Shown here one piece after another: positions 55,260 through 64,000 of a stretch of 64,000 bases of DNA. The stretch is from assembly GCA_025594325.1 (NCBI GenBank), contig JANHCV010000003.1, forward strand, positions 682,001 through 746,000, written 5' to 3'. Positions within the stretch are counted from its first letter, which is position 1, and each line of letters begins with the position of its first letter. Below the pieces are notes generated by a model that searched no databases, was not told the origin of the DNA, and worked only from the letters and a program-made list of their open reading frames with translations. This DNA comes from Blastocladiella emersonii ATCC 22665 (taxonomy: Eukaryota > Blastocladiomycota > Blastocladiomycetes > Blastocladiales > Blastocladiaceae). Both the position numbers and the translations under genes were made by a program.

Positions 55260-58200
55260 ATGTCCAAGGCCTTCAAACGCATCTCTCAGTCGGTTAAGAA
55301 GGTGACGCGCCGGTCGTCGGGCTCGAAAAAGGACGACGGGTCCAGCAGCGACGGCAGCGCCTCGCCGACGCCCTCGGCCGCCTCCGTCGTTGTCGTCGCC
55401 CCGCGCGCCGCCGCCGCCGTCACGGCCGCGCCCTTTGAGCCGTCGCCACTCGCCACCTCGATGCCGTACCTCGTCGAGGACGAGCCCGCCGCGTCGCGCC
55501 CGCCAGAAACCCCCATGGCCTCGCTACCCTCGGCGCACCACCCGCGCCACCTCGACGACATGGACTTTGGGCCCTCGTCGCTGTTCGGCGCCGACGCCGC
55601 CGATGGCTCCGACGACGGCGACATGCACCTCGCCTTGACCGCCGCCGCGCACTTTGACGCCGGCGAGCCGCTGCCCGAGCCCGTGTCCGCCGAATCCGCG
55701 GCCGCGTCCGCGTCCGCGACGCTGTCCCGCGCCAACTCGTCGGCGCGCGCGTCCACGGCGGCATCCGACGCGGCCGCCGACGGGTCCATGGCGACGATGG
55801 CGGTCCTCTCGCTGCCCGTGCTCGGGGACATGGACGCCTTCTCGCCGCCGTCGACCATGTCGCGCGAGCGGTCCGCGCGCAAGCTGCCGGACCTCCCGTT
55901 CCTCGACGTGGACCCGCAGGTGCTCGCGCTCACGTCTAACTCGAGCCCACTATCGCGCACCGCGCCGTCGCCGTCGCCCGACCCGTTCGCCGCCGGCACG
56001 CCCACCGGCAACGGCAACAGCATGGCGACGCCCGCGGCCATCTCGGCCGCCATGGACGACTACGAGTACGAGATGGCGTCGCGCCGCGTCCTCGCCGAGT
56101 ACTGCTTCAACGTCGCCTACGTCGCCGACTGGATGAGCGGCGATATCCCGCCACCCGTCGACGCACTCGAGCAGTCGAGTGCCGCGGCGGCAGCGGCGGC
56201 GGCCGACGTTGAGAAGAAGCGCAAGAAGAGCAAGCGCGGCCCGCGCATCAAGCTGCCCGGCCATCATAAGGCCGGCAAGGACGCGCCCGCCGTCGACCGC
56301 TCGCCCTCGTTCCACTCCGAGACCCCCGCGCCGCCGCTCAAGGTCGGCCCGCTCGCCCAGCACGTCATGGACCTGTTCGACTGGGAGCCGCATTACGGCT
56401 ACGAGCCCATGGACGTTCGGGTACGCGCGCGGCTGTCTCACCGCCATCATCACCTCCGCCCCCATCCCTAACGACCATGCTCGCGCGCCCGTAGATGTTG
56501 TTCCTTCACCTCAAAGCGTTCGTCGAGTCGCTCACGTCGCTCGCGTCCGCCGGGTCCGCGCCGACGCCGCTGTCGGCGACGGTGCCGCCGCAGTTCCTCC
56601 TGCCCGCGCAGTTCCCGTCGCAAGACCACTTCTCGCAGCGCATCCACCACATCATCAAGGCCATGCGCGCCGAGATCGCCCTGCTCGCCGACGCCCACCC
56701 GTCCGTCATGCAGTCGTCGCTCGGCGTCGTGTCCAGCAACTCGCGCCTGCTCGCCACCGTCAAGGCGCAGGCGGCTGCCGCTGCCGCGGCCGCGAATGGC
56801 GGCAGCGACGCCGACGAGACCCAGTCGCAGTCCGGCTCTGAGGGCTCCGTGACGGGCGGCCCGAGCGCCGTCGGGTCCGGGTCGTCGTCCGCGGGCCACC
56901 ACCGCGACTGGATCCGCGTGCTCGTCCCCGACAACCCGTACCACTACCTCGAGGAGCTCCTCGGCATGATGCGCGTGCAGGTGCTGTCGGCCGACGAGCA
57001 GCTGCCGCTCGACCGCAAGAGCAAGGCGCTGATCGACCGCGTGTGCCAGTTCTGGCGCATCAGCCAGGTCACCAAGGACGCGCTGCTCGCGCAGTGGGTG
57101 CTGCACGCGCTGCAGGACCAGGCCGTCCCGACGCTGTGGCCGTCGCTCACGATGCGCATCGACAAGCTCGAGCTCACGGTGCGCCGCGAGCGCGCCACCA
57201 TGTCGCGCGGCGACCAGCGGCTCCTGCGCACCTTCATGGCGGCGCTCACGCGCCACGCGAAGTGGTACGTGAGCGCCGCCGACGACGACTCGATCCACGA
57301 CCTCGCCACCGTCCTCACCGTCAACAAGCACCTCGACGTGCTGTGCGAGCTCATCGACACCCCCGCCACGGGCGCCGTCGTCGAGGCCTTCGCCCACGGG
57401 TACACGCGCCGGCTGCTCGGCATGCAGGCCAACGCGAGCGACCCGAGCGTCGCGTCGCCGTCGTCGTCGGCGCCCGGTGAGCTCATGGCGCGCCTCAACC
57501 ACGCGGCCGAGCAGCTCCCCTTCGTCGTCGAGTCGCTCAAGCTGCCCGAGCTGCAGCGCAACCAGGTCGCGTTCCTGCTCGCGCACTCGTTCCTCGTGTC
57601 GGCGGCCGAGCTGTGCCCGATCCGCATGCCCGACAAGGAGACGCGCGAGGAGCTGACGGCCGTGTGCCACCAGTACCGCCGCATGCGCGAGGTCGAGGAC
57701 CTCATGGAAGACGCGCGCCAGTACCTCGTCGAGTTTGCGGACGTCGAGCTCACCCAGCGCCGGCACAGCTTCACGCCCGACCACCTCGTCCACCTCGAGT
57801 TCCAGCACGAGCTCCAGATGCAGCTCGTCAACGAGAAGCCGCCCATCGATTTCGTGTGGGACGAGTGGCTGCTGCAGCTCGAGGACGACCTATGCGAGGA
57901 GGTCGAGTCGCAGATCGAGGAGCACCTCGGGCTCGGCAACGCCATGGCGGGCGGCGACCAGTACGGGTTCGCGACATCGGGGGTCGCCGTCGACGCGGCG
58001 TCGGCCAACGGCGCCAACTCGATGCACGCGCTCCTCGACCTGCTCCTCAAGTACCTCCAGTACGTCGAGGGGTTCCCGTTCCCGAGCTCGCACCACGTGG
58101 TGCGCATGGCCAAGTCCCTTACGCGCATCTTCACGCGCGCCATCACGCAGTCGGCGCAGATGTCGTACCGGCACATCCTCGACGCCCCGCACGACCGCCA

Positions 58201-60436
58201 CGGCCTGTCGCGCGGCACCGTCGCCGCGCGCATCCGCCAGCTCCAGCTCGCCCGCAACGAGCTGTCGGGCGTCCAGCAGGCCATCCAGCAGGTGACGCGC
58301 GCGCTCGACCTCGACGAGTACGTGACCCCGTTCCTCGCCGACGAGGTCATGGTCCGCATCGACCTCTTCGACAAGCCCGTCGGGTTCGTCCTCGAGGTCC
58401 GCTCCGACGGCGAGCTGCTCGTCGACTCGGCCGCCAACGCGACGCGGGAGACTATCTCGCTCCCGATCCTCGGCGAGCGCACGCTCGAGCTCACGATGCG
58501 CGCCGAGGACGAAGACGTCGCCACCGCGCTCGGGATCGAGGACCCCGCGGCCGCCATGGCGTCGACGGTCGTCATCGGCCTCTACCACGCCGACGAGGGC
58601 GAGCACGTGGCCGCGTTCGACGACACGCCCGTCCCCGTCGTCCTCACGGCCACGCGCGCCGAGGACGCGTACGCGGCGGTGTACTTCCAGGGGTGCTGGG
58701 ACCGGATCACCGAGACCATGGACTCGCTGATTGTCGTGTTCGCCGACAAGGTACGTTCTCTGATGAGTCCGCTGTTGGAAGCACGGTGACTGACACGCGT
58801 CAATTCATAGGTCGCACAACAGATCCTGGCGATCGCCAAGGACTACAAAAAGTTCCTCAAGACGCAGAACCGCGGCGGGTTCCTGCACCAGCTGCAGCAG
58901 CAGGCGGCCAGCGTCGCGCCCGCCAACTACGAGGCGTCCATCTCGTCCATCTTCGACAGCGTCAAGATGACGCTCAAGCGCAGCAACACGCTGACGGCGG
59001 CCGCCGCGTCCAAGCTCGCCGCCGCCTCGGGCGCCTCTCCCTCGACCCCCGCCACCCCCGCCGTCTCGGCGGCCTCGGCCGCAGCGCTCCGCCAGGACGA
59101 GGCGGCGCAGGCGCGGTACCGACTCGGCAAGGCCGACGAGCTGCAGCTGTACCTGAGCGCGGTGGCCAAGGCGCTGCGCGACCTCGAGGGCCCCGACCGG
59201 TCGGGCGCCGCGCTCGCCGACCAGCTGCGCGACGGGATCTGGCAGACCCTGTCGGCGCGCATGGCGCAACACGTGCTGCGCAACAAGGCGGGCACCGCGC
59301 TCAAGGAGCGGCCGCTCGCGTACATCGAGTGGCTCAACACGGTCCTGGTGCGGTGCCGCGACGCGCTGTTCCCCGTCGACGAGTCGGCGCCACTCGACGC
59401 GGCCGGCGCGCGCGTCCAGGCACCGCAGTCGTACCTCCTCGTCCTCCTGTCGCGGTACTCGATGGACACGGACGCGCTCCAGCAGGAGTACCTGTCCAAC
59501 ATCATGAGCTACCTCGACTTCAAGTCCCAGCGCGCCGCGCGCGAGCGCCAGGAGGCCCTCGCCCGTGCCGCCGAGGGACACCCGCCCGTCCCCGCCGACA
59601 GCGCGATCGCGTCCCTCGCGGCGTCGTCGTCGACGCTCAGCGACCCAGCAGCGGAGTCCGACTCGGCCCCGCGCACGCCCGGCCCCGGCCCCGCCACGCT
59701 CCTTCGCCGCCAGCCCACCAAGGCCGACCCGCTCCTCGCCCGCATCACGTCCAACCGCCAGTCCGTGTTCTTCGACTCGAACCTGTTTAAGGAGACCCCC
59801 GGCACGCTGCAGCGGCGCCCGCCCAAGACCCCCACCGGCGCGCCCGCATCGCGGTCCGGCCTGCGCCGCGAGGTCGGCGGCTCCCGCATGTCGTCAACGC
59901 TCGCCACGTCCGAGGGCACCGCGACGCGCCGCCCGCCCCGCGGCGGCCGCGGTGGGCCGGAAACGCGCCCGCTGTCCGTGTTCGCGCCGATGCGCGAGCG
60001 GCCCATGACGATGCTATCGACGCGCGGCGGCAGCGGGCCCTCGGCGTCCGCGACGACGCGGCGCACCACGACGACCATGGCGCCGGCGTCAGTCACGTCG
60101 CGGTCCGACTCGCTCGCGCCGAGCGACCCGCTCCACTACCCGCTGTTCGCGGTGCTGGCGATCCTGCGGGTGCGCGCCGAGACGGACCCGGAGATCCGGA
60201 CGTGGCTCGACGAGCAGAAGGCCGTCGAGCAGACTATCATGCAGTCGATGCAGCTCGAGGAGGAGGCCGCGTCGGCAGGCGCCGCGGCGGTCGTGCCAGA
60301 GGAGCGGAGGCGCAAGGAGGACGGCGGCAGTAGTGACGAGCGCGACCTCGTGATCGGTAGCGGCAGCGAGACGATCCGCGTCGAGAAGGTGGCGCGGCCG
60401 CGGCGGCCACGGACGCTCATGGCGGCCGACGAGTAG
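55260..60436 (+). CDS. Large cytosolic protein, possibly Munc13/Ync13-like
   Basis: Exons 55260-56420, 56495-58750 and 58811-60436 (introns 74 and 60 nt) give 1680 residues. The first 350 residues are Ser/Ala-rich low complexity after a basic start (MSKAFKRISQSVKKVTRRSS). The middle is helical. Around 839-952 it reads WDEWLLQLEDDLCEEVESQI, then MHALLDLLLKYLQYVEGFPF and RIFTRAITQSAQMSYRHIL, which fits the pattern of Munc13 homology domain 1. A beta-rich segment (about 1002-1089, VRIDLFDKPVGFVLEVRSDG) may be a C2-like domain. Helical sequence (LYLSAVAKALRDLEGP, SARMAQHVLRNKAG) resumes before a disordered tail. Fungal Ync13 proteins act in vesicle fusion and membrane traffic. The coding frame is certain, the family only tentative. 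No transmembrane segment was seen. Confidence 0.6.
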
Positions 60437-60572
60437 GAGGAGCGCGCGAGCTAGAACGGGAGAGTCCCCACTTTTTTTGGATTGGTTTTGGTTGACGATT
60501 AATTGATTCTGTACTGTAGTCGCTGCTTCGATGAGATGGACAAAACTAAACTAATAAATACTAGTACAGCAG

Positions 60573-61385
60573 CTACTCTGCGTTCCGCCACCACGTCAGT
60601 GGTCCGAGTCCTGGCGCGGACATGTCACCGATGACGGTGAAGGGCGACGGGACGTGGTCCGTGGCCGAGACCATGACGGAGCCGTCGGCGGCGCGCTTGG
60701 CGGCGCCCGGGCGCACCTCGACAAAGTCGACGCTCTGGACCTGCACGCGCACGGGCTCGTCCACGTCCAGGTACAGCTGGGCGCCCTCCCACTCCCAGTA
60801 CCACACTTTGTCGTTTTCGTCGCTAGACGGGGCGGGGACGGGTCGGGGTGGTTAGGGTGGGGTTCGGTCGGAGGCGGATGAGGCGGGCGGCGTACAAGTG
60901 CTTGGGCGTTGGCAGCAGCGATGGCGGGATGAGGATGTCGTCGAAGAAGGAGGTCGAGACTAGACACGAGGACGCAAGGGTGAGCGGGGACAGGACTGCG
61001 GGCGGGCGAGGTGCGAGCGTACCGCGGATGCCGTCGCGCGAGCTCGAGAGGATCTTGCCGACAATCACCTCGCCGGGGAACGGGCGGAAGACGACCATGG
61101 AGAAACGGACTACGCGGGTAGTGAGCGCGCGGTTAGCCGGCACACTCTCCCATCTCACCGCAGTTCAGCGGACCGACCCTTGTAGTAGACGGAGCCCTCG
61201 GTGTGCTGCACGATGCCGTCGGCCATGTCGAGGACCTCGTGCACGCAGATGCACAGGCCGACCTTGTGGAAGACGCGGTTCGAGTACTTAACGTTGATCT
61301 CGTCCTCGACGGCCTGCTCCTTGGGCTTGCTCAGGTCCTGCGGGAGCACGCGGATCGTGTCCTTGAACTCGGCCACGACAAACAT
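60573..61385 (-). CDS. RPC25: RNA polymerase III subunit Rpc25 (Rpc8/POLR3H)
   Basis: Four exons on the minus strand: 61385-61178, 61109-61023, 60959-60896 and 60822-60573, giving 202 residues (human 204). The N-terminal tip domain is [20 protein letters not shown] with [20 protein letters not shown]. The OB domain has [37 protein letters not shown] and [17 protein letters not shown], ending [14 protein letters not shown]. Exon 1 was ended at a GTCGGT donor because only that keeps the family frame into KVRFSMVVF; the more obvious GTGAGA site downstream does not. Rpc25 with Rpc17 forms the stalk needed for Pol III initiation on tRNA and 5S genes. The gene is divergent from SMD3. Confidence 0.94.
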
Positions 61386-61743
61386 GATGGTGGAGCAAGA
61401 GAGTGGTGGGGCGACGCTAGCGCCGGGCAAGTTGCATGCAGTTACGTTGGTGCGGCGGACGGATCCACTCGCGGGGAAGGGGGGTCGAGGTCGAGAGAGA
61501 GGAGGGAGGGAGGGGAACGGCGGCAGCGACGAACGAGGGCCGAGCGTCACCCGCGCGCCACGTGCAGCGCTTCCCTCCCTCCGCCGCGACGTCGAGCCGC
61601 TCGTTCGGTCGCGCCGCGAATCCCGCTCCTCCCTCCACGCAACGCGGCTCGCCCTGCACGCAACGTATCAACGACCCACTTGGCGCAACCGCCGCTGCGA
61701 CCCAACCCACGCATCAACCCCACTCCCGCGAAACCTGCCCGCC
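61386..61743. other. Divergent promoter region of RPC25 and SMD3
   Basis: A 358-bp spacer. GCAACGTATCAAC at 61660-61672 on the plus strand lies about 70 bp before SMD3. No exon was recognised. Confidence 0.45.
61660..61672 (+). promoter_or_regulatory. GCAACGNATCAAC motif before SMD3
   Basis: GCAACGTATCAAC on the sense strand, about 70 bp before the SMD3 ATG. Confidence 0.5.
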
Positions 61744-62176
61744 ATGTCGATCGGCGTCCCCGTCAAGCTGCTGCACGAGGCCATTGGCCACATCATCACG
61801 GTCGAGCTCAAGACGGGCGAGTACTACCGCGGCGTGCTCGCCGAGGCCGAGGACAACATGAACATCCAGCTGCGCAACGTCACGGTGACGCGCCGCGACG
61901 GCCGCGTGCAGGAGCTCGAGCACATGTTCGTCCGCGGCTCGCACTGCCGCTGGTTCGTCGTCCCCGACATGCTCAAGAACGCGCCCATGTTCAAGAAGAT
62001 TGGCCAGCGCGGCGCCGGCGTCGGCCTCACGCGCGGCAAGGCCACCGTCGCGCGCGCCCAGGGTACCTACCCCTTTGACTCGGCTCGCGCTCGCGGTTGA
62101 GGTCATGGACGTGCTAACTAACCGTGTGCGCGCCCGTGTAGCCCGCGGCCGCGGCATGTCGATGCGGAGGCACTAG
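61744..62176 (+). CDS. SMD3: Spliceosomal core protein Sm-D3
   Basis: Exons 61744-62062 and 62142-62176 (79-nt intron with a textbook CTAAC branch site at 62114) give 117 residues. The Sm fold is complete: Sm1 [20 protein letters not shown] with [19 protein letters not shown], then Sm2 with [20 protein letters not shown]. The tail has the short Arg/Gly end [11 protein letters not shown], shorter than the animal RG tail. Sm-D3 is part of the seven-membered ring on U1, U2, U4 and U5 snRNAs. Without splicing the frame would run to a stop at 62098 and lose the RG end. Confidence 0.96.
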
Positions 62177-62660
62177 GCCGTGGTGACGCGACTCGCACTC
62201 GTCGCTGCACCGCATCCTGCTGTCTCGGGCGTCCTCGCCGCCACCATTGTATTTAACACGCTGTTTTGAATGATCCTCTCGCTGCTCGCTCGACTTGGTC
62301 TCTTGCCCGATTCTGCCGATGCAGCCGACGGCTCTCGTACGCGACGATCGCGGCCTCGTTTGGGATTCTGCCGCTGCTCGACCATGATCTTTGACCGTGA
62401 ATAGCGCGCTCGCTGCCGCGGGCCCGACGCTGCCGGCGACTGAGCAACCGTGGACCTTGCACCGAGCCTTGCCGCCGCGGCCACCACCTCGTCGATTCTT
62501 CGCATCCCCGTCGACCAGTCTCACTCCCACGCAACGGTAGATTGTTCCGGCATGTACGGAAGCCCATGGTGACTGTTCGAACCGCTTCGCGTTGTGTGTC
62601 CAACGTGTTCTCAGTGACGGCCCGTTCCGCGAGATGCCGCGCCGGCTCACGACGCAGAGC
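62177..62660. other. Spacer between SMD3 and the LYS12 fragment
   Basis: No coding feature, RNA gene or repeat was recognised. Confidence 0.3.
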
Positions 62661-62667
62661 TCGGTCC

Positions 62668-62905
62668 CGTGTGACATCCTAATCGTGCGCGACTACACCG
62701 AGTCCCTGTACATCAAGCAGGAGCGCCTCGAGACGGATCCCGAGATGGGCCTGTTCGTGGCGTACGCGACGCGCCGCATCTCGGAGCGCACGACCCAGCG
62801 CGTCGCCCGCGTCGCCTTCATCATGGCCCGCGCCCGCGCCGCCGCCCGGCCCGAAGGGCGCTCGTGGTCCCCGCGTCCGCCCACATCCACGGTGTGGATT
62901 ACGAA
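62668..62905 (+). pseudogene. Truncated inverted copy of the middle of LYS12
   Basis: About 240 bp nearly match the LYS12 gene (41236 down to about 41000) at the DNA level. The translated text is [20 protein letters not shown], then [25 protein letters not shown] and [12 protein letters not shown]. Changes include EN to DY in the conserved RENTE motif, which carries residues typical of the active site. Neither the start nor the rest of the enzyme is present, so it cannot encode a working enzyme. It has the opposite orientation to LYS12, 21.5 kb away. The frame is open from 62592 to a stop at 63009, so a chimeric peptide could be made. Confidence 0.85.
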
Positions 62906-62942
62906 CAAGTTTACTCATAATCTGCATCGCCGGACAGCACAG

Positions 62943-63932
62943 TTACTCCTGGGCAGCTTGGTCTTGCAGGTACGTGTCGATGATGGCCGCGACGTCGCCG
63001 AACGCGGTTGAAGCGGCGTTCGAAATATCAGCCGCGGCCTTCTTGACCTCGAGGAGCGCCTGCTCGGCGACCATGCACTTCTCCTCGAAGTCGGACTCGA
63101 GGGCCTTGAACTGCTCGGAGCGGTTCGACGCCTCCGACTTTGCCCGCACGAGCTTGGTCATGGCGTCCACGGCTTTGTGCTGCTCAGTCAAGAGCTCGTC
63201 CTTGTGCTGCGCCACGATCGCCTTGCGCTCGGCGGCGCTCTGCGCCACGAGCTCGGCGCGCTCGGCGGCATGCTGGGCCACGATCGCGTTGCGCTCGGCG
63301 GCGTTCTGCGCTACGAGCTCGTCGCGCTCCGCTTCGACCGCCGCGACGCGGTTGATGAGTTGCACGATGACGTTCTCGGCGGTCGACGCAAAGTGTAACA
63401 CCGAATATCTCGCTTCGCGGCCGAGCTTCTGTAGCGTGACGTCGATTTCGCTGCCGCCACCTCCGTAGACCAGTTGCTGCGCCGTGTTAAAGAGCTGCGA
63501 GCCCATCCCCTGGAGTTGCTGGATTGATGCGCGAGCAGGTGCATGAGCCACAGCGGCACGGTCCACGATGGCCACGAGTGCGTCGAGGACGTCGCGCGGT
63601 AACTGAATGAGCACGGGCGCCGAGACGCTTGAATCCATGGCGGGGAGCGCGGCCTCGGTGGTGACGGTCGGCGGCGCAGCTGCACCGCCCGCCGACGTGT
63701 TGGCGCTCGTCGCGGACCCCGCGGCCACGTCGATCAGACCCGCCGAGGCGGGCACAGGCGGAACGGCCGAAACCCCACCGGGAGTCGCGGGCTCGGTATC
63801 GGCAGCGGCGGACGGCGTAGCCGCAGCACTCGTAGGTGCGCCAGCGGGCGGCATGGCCGTGGCGCTCGACGCGCTCGGCGGGCCGGGCGAGACGGGTTCC
63901 GATGGCGTCGGCGTGATCAGAGTAGATTCCAT
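62943..63932 (-). CDS. Hypothetical coiled-coil protein with AAER repeats
   Basis: A single-exon frame of 329 residues. Residues 1-100 are Pro/Ala/Thr-rich. About 105-190 are helical (LPRDVLDALVAIVDRAAVAH). Residues about 195-245 contain near-tandem units ELVAQNAAER, AIVAQHAAER, ELVAQSAAER, AIVAQHKDEL, a regular coiled coil, followed by a charged helix to the end. No family was recognised. The layout (disordered start, coiled coil) resembles the N-terminal part of the Gag-like protein at 14.3 kb, but I see no clear sequence match. It starts right at the edge of a GT-rich microsatellite. Confidence 0.55.
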   Translation of the reverse strand: MESTLITPTPSEPVSPGPPSASSATAMPPAGAPTSAAATPSAAADTEPATPGGVSAVPPVPASAGLIDVAAGSATSANTSAGGAAAPPTVTTEAALPAMDSSVSAPVLIQLPRDVLDALVAIVDRAAVAHAPARASIQQLQGMGSQLFNTAQQLVYGGGGSEIDVTLQKLGREARYSVLHFASTAENVIVQLINRVAAVEAERDELVAQNAAERNAIVAQHAAERAELVAQSAAERKAIVAQHKDELLTEQHKAVDAMTKLVRAKSEASNRSEQFKALESDFEEKCMVAEQALLEVKKAAADISNAASTAFGDVAAIIDTYLQDQAAQE

Positions 63933-63966
63933 AGTGTGTGTGTGTGTGCGTGTGTATGTGTGCGTA
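63933..63966. repeat. GT/CA microsatellite in the leader of the coiled-coil gene
   Basis: About 34 bp of mostly GT dinucleotides with a few C and A interruptions, directly upstream of the start codon of the minus-strand gene. Confidence 0.8.
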
Positions 63967-64000
63967 TTCGAGACGCCGAGGTGATCAGAGAGCCGCGCCA

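Noticed and set aside
57613-59790. Alternative plus-strand frame of 725 codons within the 1680-residue gene
   Set aside because: Arg/Pro/Ala-rich shadow; it crosses the well-supported intron at 58751 and shows no domain.
61154-61161. GTGAGA donor at the end of RPC25 exon 1
   Set aside because: It gives the wrong phase; the GTCGGT site 19 nt earlier restores the family sequence KVRF exactly.

Overview
The window is nuclear DNA of a GC-rich eukaryote, almost certainly a fungus. Genes are split by many short introns (mostly 58-79 nt) with GTACGT-type donors and TAG/CAG acceptors. LYS12 (homoisocitrate dehydrogenase) marks the fungal alpha-aminoadipate lysine pathway. Proteins with a WW-x-x-SGLPL-x-Y repeat, as at 44.6 kb, are ones I associate with blastocladiomycete (Allomyces-like) proteomes; that placement is a guess from memory. 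Exon boundaries below were worked out by hand from splice signals, reading phase and family alignment.

0-24 kb is accessory. It holds a tandem array of one gene family built as two RRM-like domains followed by an Arg/Ser-rich tail. All complete copies have four exons with intron phases 0, 2, 2. Type A copies lie at 0.66-2.47 (A1), 3.01-4.81 (A2), 5.03-6.17 (A3, internally deleted), 6.44-7.94 (A4) and 8.26-8.8 kb (A5, 5' half only). Type B copies lie at 9.66-10.11 (B1, first exon only), 17.69-20.60 (B2), 20.86-23.23 (B3) and a relic near 23.4 kb (B4). A 3.25-kb PIF/Harbinger element with a TTA target duplication, a DDE transposase gene and a Myb/SANT-like partner gene sits just inside the first intron of B1. 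At 14.3-17.2 kb a copia-type Gag plus the start of a protease is fused in frame to an RS-rich tail. A promoter-like block recurs upstream of the B copies, and a 3' inverted repeat is kept in A1 and A2.

24-42 kb is mostly housekeeping: HSP10 (+), a TMC-like membrane protein (-), an Sfp1-like zinc-finger regulator (+), the repair nuclease RAD2/XPG (+) ending 60 bp from replicative helicase MCM7 (-), the ribosome-assembly GTPase NOG2 (+) and LYS12 (-).

42-48.6 kb is poorer: a decayed LINE with RNase H, a 15-bp minisatellite, a frameshifted leucine-rich-repeat gene and two hypothetical coiled-coil genes.

48.6-62.2 kb is dense housekeeping again: a peroxisomal half ABC transporter (-), a MAT2B-like protein (+), a Nudix hydrolase (-), the mitochondrial import J-protein PAM18 (-), a 1680-residue possible Munc13-like protein (+), Pol III subunit RPC25 (-) and spliceosomal SMD3 (+). 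The right end holds an inverted, truncated copy of part of LYS12 and a coiled-coil gene (-).

The strongest leads are the birth-and-death RRM-RS array with its shared control elements, a 13-bp motif (GCAACGNATCAAC) upstream of five unrelated genes, and five tandem [14 protein letters not shown] motifs in RAD2 that look like repeated TFIIH-docking sites.
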